A stretch of 64,000 nt of DNA, taken from Chrysopilus asiliformis (lineage: Eukaryota; Arthropoda; Insecta; Diptera; Rhagionidae). How positions within the stretch are numbered: the first letter of the stretch is position 1; every line of letters starts with the position of its first letter. Where the stretch lies: NCBI GenBank assembly GCA_964034945.1, contig OZ035961.1, positions 59,942,084 through 60,006,083 on the forward strand. Direction: 5' to 3'. Both the position numbers and the translations under genes were made by a program. Below are positions 23,809 to 34,950 of this stretch, piece by piece. The notes beneath the pieces were generated by a model that was not told the origin of the DNA, ran no database searches, and saw only the letters and a list, made by a program, of their open reading frames with translations.

Positions 23809-26200
23809 TTGGAAAAAGGGGCGTGGCCGAGTAAAGCCCCGCCCCCTCTCAGAAATCGATTTCCCATCAAAATTGGAAAAAGGGCGTGGCCGTGTCAAGC
23901 CCCGCCCCCTCTCAGAAATCGATTTCCCATCAAAATTGGAAAAAGGGGCGTGGCCGAGTTAAGCCCCGCCCCCTCTCAGAAATCGATTTCCCATCAAAAT
24001 TGGAAAAAGGGGCGTGGCCGAGTTAAGCCCCGCCCCCTCTCAGAAATCGATTTCCCATCAAAATTGGAAAAAGGGGCGTGGCCGAGTTAAGCCCCGCCCC
24101 CTCTCAGAAATCGATTTCCCATCAAAATTGGAAAAAGGGGCGTGGCCGAGTGAAGCCCCGCCCCCTCTCAGAAATCGATTTCCCATCAAAATTGGAAAAA
24201 GGGGCGTGGCCGATTTAAGCCCCGCCCCCTCTCAGAAATCGATTTCCCATTAAAATTTAAAAAAGGGGCGTGGCCGAGTTAAGCCCCGCCCCCTCAGAAA
24301 TCGATTTCCCATTAAAATTGGAAAAAGGGGCGTGGCCGAGTTAAGCCCCGCCCCCTCTCAGAAATCGATTTCCCTTCAAAATTGGAAAAAGGGGCGTGGC
24401 CGAGTTAAGCCCCGCCCCCTCTCAGAAATCGATTTCCCATCAAAATTGGAAAAAGGGGCGTGGCCGAGTTAAGCCCCGCCCCCTCTCAGAAATCGATTTC
24501 CCATCAAAATTGGAAAAAGGGCGTGGCCGAGTCAAGCCCCGCCCCCTCTCAGAAATCGATTTCCCATCAAAATTGGAAAAAGGGGCGTGGCCGAGTTAAG
24601 CCCCGCACTCTCTCAGAAATCGATTTCCCATAAAAATTGGAAAAAGGGCCGTGGCCGAGTTAAGCCCCGCCCCAGCTCAGAAATCGAAAAAGGGGCGTGG
24701 CCGAGTTAAGCCCCGCCCCCTCTCAGAAATCGATTTCCCATCAAAATTGGAAAAAGGGGCGTGGCCCAGTTAAGCCCCGCCCCCTCTCAGAAATCGATTT
24801 CCCATCAAATTTAGAAAAAGGGGCGTGGCCGAGTCAAGCCCCGCCCCCTCTCAGAAATCGATTTCCCATCAAAATTGGAAAAAGGGGCGTGGCCGAGTTA
24901 AGCCCCGCCCCCTCAGAAATCGATTTCCCATCAAAATTGGAAAAAGGGGCGTGACCCAGTTAAGCCCCGCCCCCTCTCAGAAATCGATTTCCCATCAAAA
25001 TTGGAAAAAGGGGCGTGGTCGAGTTAAGCCCCGCCCCCTCTCAGAAATCGATTTCCCATCAAAATTGGAAAAAGGGGCGTGGCCGAGTGAAGCCCCACCC
25101 CCTCTCAGAAATCGATCTCCCATCAAAATTGGAAAAAGGGGCGTGGCCGAGTAAAGTCCCGCCCCCTCTCAGAAATCGATTTCCCATCAAAATTGGAAAA
25201 AGCGGCGTGGCCGAGTTAAGCCCCGCCCCCTCTCAGAAATCGATTTCCCATCAAAATTGGAAAAAAGGGCGTGGCCGAGTTAAGCCCCGCCCCCTCTCAG
25301 AAATCGATTTCCCATCAAATTTAGAAAAAGGGGCGTGGCCGAGTCAAGCCCCGCCCCCTCAGAAATCGATTTCCCATCAAAATTGGAAAAAGGGGCGTGG
25401 CCGATTTAAGCCCCGCCCCCTCTCAGAAATCGATTTCCCATTAAAATTTAAAAAAGGGGCGTGGCCGAGTTAAGCCCCGCCCCCTCAGAAATCGATTTCC
25501 CATTAAAATTGGAAAAAGGGGCGTGGCCGAGTTAAGCCCCGCCCCCTCTCAGAAATCGATTTCCCTTCAAAATTGGAAAAAGGGGCGTGGCCGAGTTAAG
25601 CCCCGCCCCCTCTCAGAAATCGATTTCCCATCAAAATTGGAAAAAGGGGCGTGGCCGAGTTAAGCCCCGCCCCCTCTCAGAAATCGATTTCCCATCAAAA
25701 TTGGAAAAAGGGCGTGGCCGAGTCAAGCCCCGCCCCCTCTCAGAAATCGATTTCCCATCAAAATTGGAAAAAGGGGCGTGGCCGAGTTAAGCCCCGCACT
25801 CTCTCAGAAATCGATTTCCCATAAAAATTGGAAAAAGGGCCGTGGCCGAGTTAAGCCCCGCCCCAGCTCAGAAATCGAAAAAGGGGCGTGGCCGAGTTAA
25901 GCCCCGCCCCCTCTCAGAAATCGATTTCCCATCAAAATTGGAAAAAGGGGCGTGGCCCAGTTAAGCCCCGCCCCGTCTCAGAAATCGATTTCCCATCAAA
26001 TTTAGAAAAAGGGGCGTGGCCGAGTCAAGCCCCGCCCCCTCAGAAATCGATTTCCCATCAAAATTGGAAAAAGGGGCGTGGCCGAGTTAAGCCCCGCCCC
26101 CTCTCAGAAATCGATTTCCCATCAAAATTGGAAAAAGGGGCGTGGCCGAGTTAAGCCCCGCCCCCTCTCAGAAATCGATTTCCCATCAAAATTGGAAAAA
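23809..26200 (+). repeat. Family A-like block (third occurrence)
   Basis: The stretch from about 23,870 carries gccgtgtcaag, atttaag with atttaaaaaagg (about 24,211-24,265), cccttcaaaatt, cgcactctctcag, two 46-bp monomers (24646-24691, 25837-25882), caaatttag, gtgacccag and aagcggcgtgg. Much of it matches 1.0-2.6 kb at +22,872 bp and is repeated at 40.64-43.03 kb in copy 2 of the large duplication. Private changes such as gccccaccccc near 25,097 and ccccgtctcag near 25,975 are shared by the 16.8-kb pair only. Confidence 0.78.
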
Positions 26201-28640
26201 GGGGCGTGGCCGAGTTAAGCCCCGCCCCCTCAGAAATCGATTTCCCATCAAAATTGGAAAAAGGGGCGTGGCCGAGTTAAGCCCCGCCCCCTCTCAGAAA
26301 TCGATTTCCCATCAAAATTGGAAAAAGGGGCGTGGCCGAGTTAAGCCCCGCCCCCTCTCAGAAATCGATTTCCCATCAAAATTGGAAAAAGGGGCGTGGC
26401 CGAGTTAAGCCCCGCTCCCTCAGAAATCGATTTCCCATCAAAATTGGAAAAAGGGGCGTGGCCGAGTTAAGCCCCGCCCCCTCTCAGAAATCGATTTCCC
26501 ATCAAAATTGGAAAAAGGGGCGTGGCCGAGTTAAGCCCCGCTCCCTCAGAAATCGATTTCCCATCAAAATTGGAAAAAGGGGCGTGGCCGAGTTAAGCCC
26601 CGCCCCTCTCAGAAAACGATTTCCCATCAAAATTGGAAAAAGGGGCGTGGCCGAGTTGAGCCCCGCCCCCTCTCAGAAATCGATTTCCCATCAAAATTGG
26701 AAAAAGGGGCGTGGCCGAGTTAAGCCCCGCCCCCTCTCAGAAATCGATTTCCCATCAAAATTGGAAAAAGGGGCGTGGCCGAGTTAAGCCACGCCCCCTC
26801 TCAGAAATCGATCTCCCATCAAAATTGGAAAAAGGGGCGTGGCCAAGTTAAGTCCCGCCCCCTCTCAGAAATCGATTTCCCATCAAAATTGGAAAAAGGG
26901 GCGTGGCCGAGTTAAGCCCCGCCCCCTCTCAGAAATCGATTTCCCATCAAAATTGGAAAAAGGGGCGTGGCCTAGTTAAGCCCGCCCCTTCTCAGAAATC
27001 GATTTCCCATCAAAATTGGAAAAAGGGGCGTGGCCGAGTTAAGCCCCGCTCCCTCTCAGAAATCGATTTCCCATCAAAATTGGAAAAAAAGGCGTGGCCG
27101 AGTTAAGCCCCGCCCCCTCTCAGAAATCGATTTCCCATCAAAATTGGAAAAAGGGGCGTGGACGAGTTAAGCCCCGCCCCCTCTCAGAAATCGATTTCCC
27201 ATCAAAATTGGAAAAAGGGGCGTGGCCGAGTGAAGCCCCGCCCCCTCTCAGAAATCGATCTCCCATCAAAATTGGAAAAAGGGGCGTGGCCAAGTTAAGC
27301 CCCGCCCCTCTCAGCAATCGATTTCCCATCAAAATTGGAAAAAGGGGCGTGGCCGAGTTAAGCCCCGCCCCCTCTCAGAAATCGATTTCCCATCAAAATT
27401 GGAAAAAGGGGCGTGGCCGAGTTAAGCCCCGCCCCCTCTCAGAAATCGATTTCCCATCAAAATTGGAAAAAGGGGCGTGGCCGAGTTAAGCCCCGCCCCC
27501 TCTCAGAAATCGATTTCCCATCAAAATTGGAAAAAGGGGCGTGGCCGAGTTAAGCCCCGCTCCCTCAGAAATCGATTTCCCATCAAAATTGGAAAAAGGG
27601 GCGTGGCCGAGTTAAGCCCCGCCCCCTCTCAGAAATCGATTTCCCATCAAAATTGGAAAAAGGTGCGTGGCCCAGTAAGGCCCCGCCCCCTCTCAGAAAT
27701 CGATTTCCCTTCAAAATTGGAAAAAGGGGCGTGGCCGAGTTAAGCCCCGCCCCCTCTCAGAAATCGATTTCCCATCAAAATTGGAAAAAGGGGCGTGGCC
27801 GAGTTAAGCCCCGGCCCCTCTCAGAAATCGATTTCCCATCAAAATTGGAAAAAGGGCGTGGCCGAGTCAAGCCCCGCCCCCTCAGAAATCGATTTCCCAT
27901 TAAAATTGGAAAAAGGGGCGTGGCCGAGTCAAGCCCCGCCCCCTCTCAGAAATCGATCTTCCATCAAAATTGGAAAAAGGGGCGTGGCCGAGTTAAGTCC
28001 CGCCCCCTCTCAGAAATCGATTTCCCATCAAAATTGGAAAAAGGGGCGTGGCCGAGTTAAGCCCCGCCCCCTCTCAGAAATCGATTTCCCATCAAAATTG
28101 GAAAAAGGGCCGTGGCCGAGTTAAGCCCCGCCCCCTCTCAGAAATCGATTTCCCATCAAAATTGGAAAAAGGGGCGTGGCCGAGTTAAGCCCCGCCCCCT
28201 CTCAGAAATCGATTTCCCATCAAAATTGGAAATAGGGGCGTGGCCGAGTTAAGCCCGCCCCCTCTCAGAAATCGATTTCCCATCAAAATTGGAAAAAGGG
28301 GCGTGGCCGAGCTAAGCCCCGCCCCCTCTCAGAAATCGATTTCCCATCAAAATTGGAAAAAGAACGTGACCCAGTTAAGCCCCGCCCCCTCTCAGAAATC
28401 GATTTCCCATCAAAATTGGAAAAAGGGGCGTGGCCGAGTTAAGCCCCGCCCCCTCAGAAATCGATTTCCCATCAAAATTGGAAAAAGGGGCGTGACCCAG
28501 TTAAGCCCCGCCCCCTCTCAGAAATCGATTTCCCATCAAAATTGGGAAAAGGGGCGTGGCCGAGTTAAGCCCCGCCCCCTCTCAGAAATCGATTTCCCAT
28601 CAAAATTGGAAAAAGGGGCGTGGCCGAGTTAAGCCCCGCC
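26201..28640 (+). repeat. Family E, copy 2
   Basis: Perfect-stem monomer (26770-26797), gccaagttaagtcccg, tagttaagcccgcc, ggacgag, cagcaatcg near 27,316, ggtgcgtggcccagtaagg near 27,664, gatcttcc near 27,957, gggccgtgg and ggaaatagg appear in the order seen at 10.46-12.06 kb and 43.59-45.12 kb. A private change at 27814 (ccggcccc) and an altered join aagaacgtgaccc near 28,362 distinguish it from the later copy. Confidence 0.76.
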
Positions 28641-30653
28641 CCCTCTCAGAAATCGATTTCCCATCAAAATTGGAAAAAGGGGCGTGGCCGAGTGAAGCCC
28701 CGCCCCCTCTCAGAAATCGATTTCCCATCAAAATTGGAAAAAGGGGCGTGGCCGAGTTAAGCCCCGCCCCCTCTCAGAAATCGATTTCCCATCAAAATTG
28801 GAAAAAGGGGCGTGGCCGAGTTAAGCCCCGCCCCCTCTCAGAAATCGATTTCCCATCAAAATTGGAAAAAGGGGCGTGGCCGAGTTAAGCCCCGCCCCCT
28901 CTCAGAAATCGATTTCCCATCAAAATTGGAAAAAGGGGCGTGGCCGAGTGAAGCCCCGCCCCCTCTCAGAAATCGATTTCCCATCAAAATTGGAAAAAGG
29001 GGGGTGGCCGAGTTAAGCCCGGCCCCCTCTCAGAAATCGATTTCCCATCAAAATTGGAAAAAGGGGCGTGGCCGAGTTAAGCCCCGCCCCCTCTCAGAAA
29101 TCAATTTCCCATCAAAATTGGAAAAAGGGGCGTGGCCGAGTGAAGCCCCGCCTCCTCTCCGAAATCGATTTCCCATCAAAATTGGAAAAAGGGGCGTGGC
29201 CGAGTTAAGCCCCGCCCCCTCTCAGAAATCGATTTCCCATCAAAATTGGAAAAAGGGGCGTGGCCGAGTGAAGCCCCGCCCCCTCTCAGAAATCGATTTC
29301 CCATCAAAATTGGAAAAAGGGGGGTGGCCGAGTTAAGCCCGGCCCCCTCTCAGAAATCGATTTCCCATCAAAATTGGAAAAAGGGGCGTGGCCGAGTTAA
29401 GCCCCGCCCCCTCTCAGAAATCAATTTCCCATCAAAATTGGAAAAAGGGGCGTGGTCGAGTTAAGCCCCGCCCCCTCTCAGAAATCGATTTCCCATCAAA
29501 ATTGGAAAAAGGGGCGTGGCCGAGTTAAGCCCCGCCCCCTCTCAGAAATCGATTTCTCATCAAAATTGGAAAAAGGGGCGTGGCCGAGTTAAGCCCCGCC
29601 CCCTCTCAGAAATCGATTTCCCATCAAAATTGGAAAAAGGGGCGTGGCCGAGTTAAGCCCCGCCCCCTCTCAGAAATCGATTTCCCATCAAAATTGGAAA
29701 AAGGGGGGTGGCCGAGTTAAGCCCGGCCCCCTCTCAGAAATCGATTTCCCATCAAAATTGGAAAAAGGGGCGTGGCCGAGTTAAGCCCCGCCCCCTCTCA
29801 GAAATCGATTTCCCATCAAAATTGGAAAAAGGGGCGTGGCCGAGTTAAGCCCCGCCCCCTCAGAAATCGATTTCCCATCAAAATTGGAAAAAGGGGCGTG
29901 ACCCAGTTAAGCCCCGCCCCCTCTCAGAAATCGATTTCCCATCAAAATTGGAAAAAGGGGCGTGGTCGAGTTAAGCCCCGCCCCCTCTCAGAAATCGATT
30001 TCCCATCAAAATTGGAAAAAGGGGCGTGGCCGAGTTAAGCCCCGCCCCCTCAGAAATCGATTTCCCATCAAAATTGGAAAAAGGGGCGTGGCCGAGTTAA
30101 GCCCCGCCCCCTCTCAGAAATCGATTTCCTTTCAAAATTGGAAAAAGGGGCGTGGCCGAGTTGAGCCCCGCCCCCTCTCAGAAATCGATTTCCCATCAAA
30201 ATTGGAAAAAGGGGCGGGGCCGAGTTAAGCCCCGCCCCCTCAGAAATCGATTTCCCATCAAAATTGGAAAAAGGGGCGTGGCCGAGTTAAGCCCCGCCCC
30301 CTCTCAGAAATCGATTTCCCATCAAAATTGGAAAAAGGGGCGTGGCCGAGTTAAGCCCCGCCCCCTCTCAGAAATCGATTTCCCATCAAAATTGGAAAAA
30401 GGGGCGTGGCCGAGTTAAGCCCCGCTCCCTCAGAAATCGATTTCCCATCAAAATTGGAAAAAGGGGCGTGGCCGAGTTAAGCCCCGCCCCCTCTCAGAAA
30501 TCGATTTCCCATCAAAATTGGAAAAAGGGGCGTGGCCGAGTTAAGCCCCGCCCCCTCTCAGAAATCGATTTCCCATCAAAATTGGAAAAACGGCGTGGCC
30601 GAGTCAAGCCCCGCCCCCTCTCAGAAATCGATTTCCCATCAAAATTGGAAAAA
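28641..30653 (+). repeat. Consensus-rich satellite stretch
   Basis: These are mostly consensus monomers with repeated small variants: gtgaag, a run of ggggggtggccgag followed by taagcccggcc (about 29,002, 29,313 and 29,706), aatcaattt (about 29,103, 29,421), cctcctctccg near 29,155, ttcctttcaaa near 30,128 and ggcggggccgag near 30,216. A 311-bp spacing of the ggggggtgg monomers (29,002 and 29,313) suggests a local duplication of about five monomers. It is repeated at 45.41-47.42 kb in the large duplication. No gene is visible. Confidence 0.75.
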
Positions 30654-31335
30654 GGGGCGTGGCCGAGTTAAGCCCCGCCCCAGCTCAGAAATCGAAAAAG
30701 GGGCGTGGCCGAGTTAAGCCCCGCCCCCTCTCAGAAATCGATTTCCCATCAAAATTGGAAAAAGGGGCGTGGCCCAGTTAAGCCCCGCCCCCTCTCAGAA
30801 ATCGATTTCCCATCAAATTTAGAAAAAGGGGCGTGGCCGAGTCAAGCCCCGCCCCCTCAGAAATCGATTTCCCATCAAAATTGGAAAAAGGGGCGTGGCC
30901 GAGTTAAGCCCCGCCCCCTCTCAGAAATCGATTTCCCATCAAAATTGGAAAAAGGGGCGTGGCCGAGTTAAGCCCCGCCCCCTCTCAGAAATCGATTTCC
31001 CATCAAAATTGGAAAAAGGGGCGTGGCCGAGTTAAGCCCCGTTCCCTCAGAAATCGATTTCCCATCAAAATTGGAAAAAGGGGCGTGGCCGAGTTAAGCC
31101 CCGCCCCCTCTCAGAAATCGATTTCCCATCAAAATTGGAAAAAGGGGCGTGGCCGAGTTGAGCCCCGCCCCCTCTCAGAAATCGATTTCCCATCCAAATT
31201 GGAAAAAGCGGCGTGGCCGAGTTAAGCCCCGCCCCCTCTCAGAAATCGATTTCTCATCAAAATTGGAAAAAGGGGCGTGGCCGAGTTAAGCTCCGCCCCC
31301 TCTCAGAAATCGATTTCCCATCAAAATTGGAAAAA

Positions 31336-31429
31336 GGGGCGTGGCCGAGTTAAGTCCCGCCCCCTCTCAGAAAGCCGAGTTAAGTCCCGCCCCCTCTCAG
31401 AAATCGATTTCCCATCAAAATTGGAAAAA
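31336..31429 (+). repeat. 94-bp fused dimer class (34-bp deletion)
   Basis: Monomer positions 1-38 join directly to position 9 of the next monomer, giving the diagnostic string cagaaagccgag. Copies start at 31336, 32623, 33865, 34471, 48101, 49342, 50584, 51190 and 57148. Every copy I checked has taagtcccg on both sides of the join and is followed by a monomer starting aaggg instead of gggg, so all descend from one founder haplotype. The two at 34471 and 51190, and the one at 57148, additionally share cgcctcctctcag. Confidence 0.9.
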
Positions 31430-31468
31430 AGGGCGTGGCCGAGTTAAGCCCCGCCCCCTCTCAGAAAT

Positions 31469-31511
31469 CTCGGCCACGCCCCTTTTTCCACGGAAAAAGG
31501 GCGTGGCCGAG
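31469..31511. repeat. Inverted monomer fragment forming a near-perfect palindrome
   Basis: Bases 31469-31489 (starting ctcggccacgcc) are the reverse complement of the ggaaaaaggggcgtgg...gag junction of the normal array. They are followed after only two bases (ac) by the direct-strand version at 31492-31511. The arms pair over 20 bp with one unpaired base, because the right arm has three G where the inverted arm implies four. The inverted piece replaces the 18 bases that normally follow cagaaat. To the left the sequence belongs to the 1.24-kb family with the fused dimer; to the right it is family A-type (gtcaag, cattaaaatt twice, cccttcaaaatt). A replication template switch or fold-back is the simplest explanation. 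This is the only inversion I found besides its duplicate. Confidence 0.92.
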
Positions 31512-31940
31512 TCAAGCCCCGCCCCCTCAGAAATCGATTTCCCATTAAAATTGGAAAAAGGGGCGTGGCCGAGTTAAGCCCCGCCCCCTCAGAAATCGAT
31601 TTCCCATTAAAATTGGAAAAAGGGGCGTGGCCGAGTTAAGCCCCGCCCCCTCTCAGAAATCGATTTCCCTTCAAAATTGGAAAAAGGGGCGTGGCCGAGT
31701 TAAGCCCCGCCCCCTTTCAGAAATCGATTTCCCATCAAAATTGGAAAAAGGGGCGTGGCCGAGTTAAGCCCCGCCCCCTCTCAGAAATCGATTTCCCATC
31801 AAAATTGGAAAAACGGCGTGGCCGAGTCAAGCCCCGCCCCCTCTCAGAAATCGATTTCCCATCAAAATTGGAAAAAGGGGCGTGGCCGAGTTAAGCCCCG
31901 CCCCCTCTCAGAAATCGATTTCCCATCAAAATTGGAAAAA

Positions 31941-31986
31941 GGGGCGTGGCCGAGTTAAGCCCCGCCCCAGCTCAGAAATCGAAAAA
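31941..31986 (+). repeat. 46-bp truncated monomer class
   Basis: An 18-bp internal deletion removes monomer positions 42-59, joining aaatcg to the A run. I found copies starting at 1774, 2901, 6262, 7134, 9156, 15451, 18117, 21286, 24646, 25837, 30654, 31941, 35970, 38117, 41475, 42666, 47419, 52689, 58834 and 60025. Two lineages exist: ccccagctcag (most) and ccccatctcag with aagctccgcc (9156, 15451, 18117, 21286, 35970, 38117, 52689). Both share the same breakpoint and the same C to A change before ctcag, so one founder is likely. The deletion removes half of the gaaatcgatttc palindrome. The copy given here is absent from the second 16.7-kb unit. Confidence 0.9.
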
Positions 31987-34950
31987 GGGGCGTGGCCGAG
32001 TTAAGCCCCGCCCCCTCTAAGAAATCGATTTCCCATCAAAATTGGAAAAAGGGGCGTGGCCCAGTTAAGCCCCGCCCCCTCTCAGAAATCGATTTCCCAT
32101 CAAATTTAGAAAAAGGGGCGTGGCCGAGTCAAGCCCCGCCCCCTCAGAAATCGATTTCCCATCAAAATTGGAAAAAGGGGCGTGGCCGAGTTAAGCCCCG
32201 CCCCCTCTCAGAAATCGATTTCCCATCAAAATTGGAAAAAGGGGCGTGGCCGAGTTAAGCCCCGCCCCCTCTCAGAAATCGATTTCCCATCAAAATTGGA
32301 AAAAGGGGCGTGGCCGAGTTAAGCCCCGCTCCCTCAGAAATCGATTTCCCATCAAAATTGGAAAAAGGGGCGTGGCCGAGTTAAGCCCCGCCCCCTCTCA
32401 GAAATCGATTTCCCATCAAAATTGGAAAAAGGGGCGTGGCCGAGTTGAGCCCCGCCCCCTCTCAGAAATCGATTTCCCATCCAAATTGGAAAAAGGGGCG
32501 TGGCCGAGTTAAGCCCCGCCCCCTCTCAGAAATCGATTTCTCATCAAAATTGGAAAAAGGGGCGTGGCCGAGTTAAGCTCCGCCCCCTCTCAGAAATCGA
32601 TTTCCCATCAAAATTGGAAAAAGGGGCGTGGCCGAGTTAAGTCCCGCCCCCTCTCAGAAAGCCGAGTTAAGTCCCGCCCCCTCTCAGAAATCGATTTCCC
32701 ATCAAAATTGGAAAAAAGGGCGTGGCCGAGTTAAGCCCCGCCCCCTCTCAGAAATCGATTTCCCATCAAAATTGGAAAAAGGGGCGTGGCCGAGTTAAGC
32801 CCCGCCCCCTCTCAGAAATCGATTTCCCATCAAAATTGGAAAAAGGGGCGTGGCCGAGTTAAGCCCCGCCCCCTCTCAGAAATCGATTTCCCATCAAAAT
32901 TGGAAAAAGGGGCGTGGCCGAGTTAAGCCCCGCCCCCTCTCAGAAATCGATTTCCCATCAAAATTGGAAAAAGGGGCGTGGCCGAGTTGAGCCCCGCCCC
33001 CTCTCAGAAATCGATTTCCCATCAAAATTGGAAAAAGGGGCGTGGTCGAGTTAAGCCCCGCCCCCTCTCAGAAATCGATTTCCCATCAAAATTGGAAAAT
33101 GGGGCGTGGCCGATTTAAGCCCCGCCCCCTCTCAGAAATCGATTTTGCATCAAAATTGGAAAAAGGGGCGTGGCCGAGTTAAGCCACGCCCCCTCTCAGA
33201 AATCGATCTCCCATCAAAATTGGAAAAAGGGGCGTGGCCGAGTTAAGCCCCGCTCCCTCAGAAATCGATTTCCCATCAAAATTGGAAAAAGGGGCGTTGC
33301 CGAGTTAAGCCCCGCCCTCTCTCAGAAATCGATTTCCCATCAAAATTGGAGGAAGGGGCGTGGCCGATTTAAGCCCCGCCCCCTCTCAGAAATCGATTTC
33401 CCATCAAAATTGGAAAAAGGGGCGTGGCCGAGTTAAGCCCCGCCCCCTCTCAGAAATCGATTTCCCATCAAAATTGGAAAAAGGGGCGTGGCCGAGTCAA
33501 GCCCAGCCCCCTCTCAGAAATCGATTTCCCATAAAAATTGGAAAAAGGGGCGTGGCCGAGTTAAGCCCCGCTCCCTCAGAAATCGATTTCCCATCAAAAT
33601 TGGAAAAAGGGGCGTGGCCGAGTTAAGCCCCGCCCCCTCTCAGAAATCGATTTCCCATCAAAATTGGAAAAAGGGGCGTGGCCGAGTTGAGCCCCGCCCC
33701 CTCTCAGAAATCGATTTCCCATCAAAATTGGAAAAAGGGGCGTGGCCGAGTTAAGCCCCGCCCCCTCTCAGAAATCGATTTCTCATCAAAATTGGAAAAA
33801 GGGGCGTGGCCGAGTTAAGCTCCGCCCCCTCTCAGAAATCGATTTCCCATCAAAATTGGAAAAAGGGGCGTGGCCGAGTTAAGTCCCGCCCCCTCTCAGA
33901 AAGCCGAGTTAAGTCCCGCCCCCTCTCAGAAATCGATTTCCCATCAAAATTGGAAAAAAGGGCGTGGCCGAGTTAAGCCCCGCCCCCTCTCAGAAATCGA
34001 TTTCCCATCAAAATTGGAAAAAGGGGCGTGGCCGAGTTAAGCCCCGCCCCCTCTCAGAAATCGATTTCCCATCAAAATTGGAAAAAGGGGCGTGGCCGAG
34101 TTAAGCCCCGCCCCCTCTCAGAAATCGATTTCCCATCAAAATTGGAAAAAGGGGCGTGGCCGAGTTAAGCCCCGCCCCCTCTCAGAAATCGATTTCCCAT
34201 CAAAATTGGAAAAAGGGGCGTGGCCGAGTTAAGCCCCGCCCCCTCTCAGAAATCGATTTCCCATCAAAATTGGAAAATGGGGCGTGGCCGAGTTGAGCCC
34301 CGCCCCCTCTCAGAAATCGATTTCCCATCAAAATTGGAAAAAGGGGCGTGGCCGAGTTAAGCCCCGCCCCCTCTCAGAAATCGATTTCTCATCAAAATTG
34401 GAAAAAGGGGCGTGGCCGAGTTAAGCTCCGCCCCCTCTCAGAAATCGATTTCCCATCAAAATTGGAAAAAGGGGCGTGGCCGAGTTAAGTCCCGCCTCCT
34501 CTCAGAAAGCCGAGTTAAGTCCCGCCCCCTCTCAGAAATCGATTTCCCATCAAAATTGGAAAAAAGGGCGTGGCCGAGTTAAGCCCCGCCCCCTCTCAGA
34601 AATCGATTTCCCATCAAAATTGGAAAAAGGGGCGTGGCCGAGTTAAGCCCCGCCCCCTCTCAGAAATCGATTTCCCATCAAAATTGGAAAAAGGGGCGTG
34701 GCCGAGTTAATCCCCGCCCCCTCTCAGAAATCGATTTCCCATCAAAATTGGAAAAAGGGGCGTGGCCGAGTTAAGCCCCGCCCCCTCTCAGAAATCGATT
34801 TCCCATCAAAATTGGAAAAAGGGGCGTGGCCGAGTTAAGCCCCGCCCCCTCTCAGAAATCGATTTCCCATCAAAATTGGAAAATGGGGCGTGGCCGATTT
34901 AAGCCCCGCCCCCTCTCAGAAATCGATTTCCCATCAAAATTGGAAAAAGG

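Larger units (their letters stand above)
30654..34950 (+). repeat. Tandem 1.24-1.29 kb higher-order units
   Basis: The 94-bp fused dimers mark successive units at 31336, 32623, 33865 and 34471, spacings of 1,287, 1,242 and 606 bp. 30705-31420 matches 31992-32707 at +1,287 and 32246 onward matches 33488 onward at +1,242. The 45-bp difference between the first two spacings reflects the 46-bp monomer at 31941-31986 less a 1-bp difference elsewhere. In the first unit the regular order stops at the inverted piece (31469) and is replaced by family A-type monomers up to about 31,900. The same arrangement is at 47.42-51.67 kb. Confidence 0.8.

Noticed and set aside
31469..31511. Intrinsic transcription terminator
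   Set aside because: The hairpin is an inverted piece of the satellite inside a eukaryote-like array, with no gene upstream and no T run following the stem on the forward strand.
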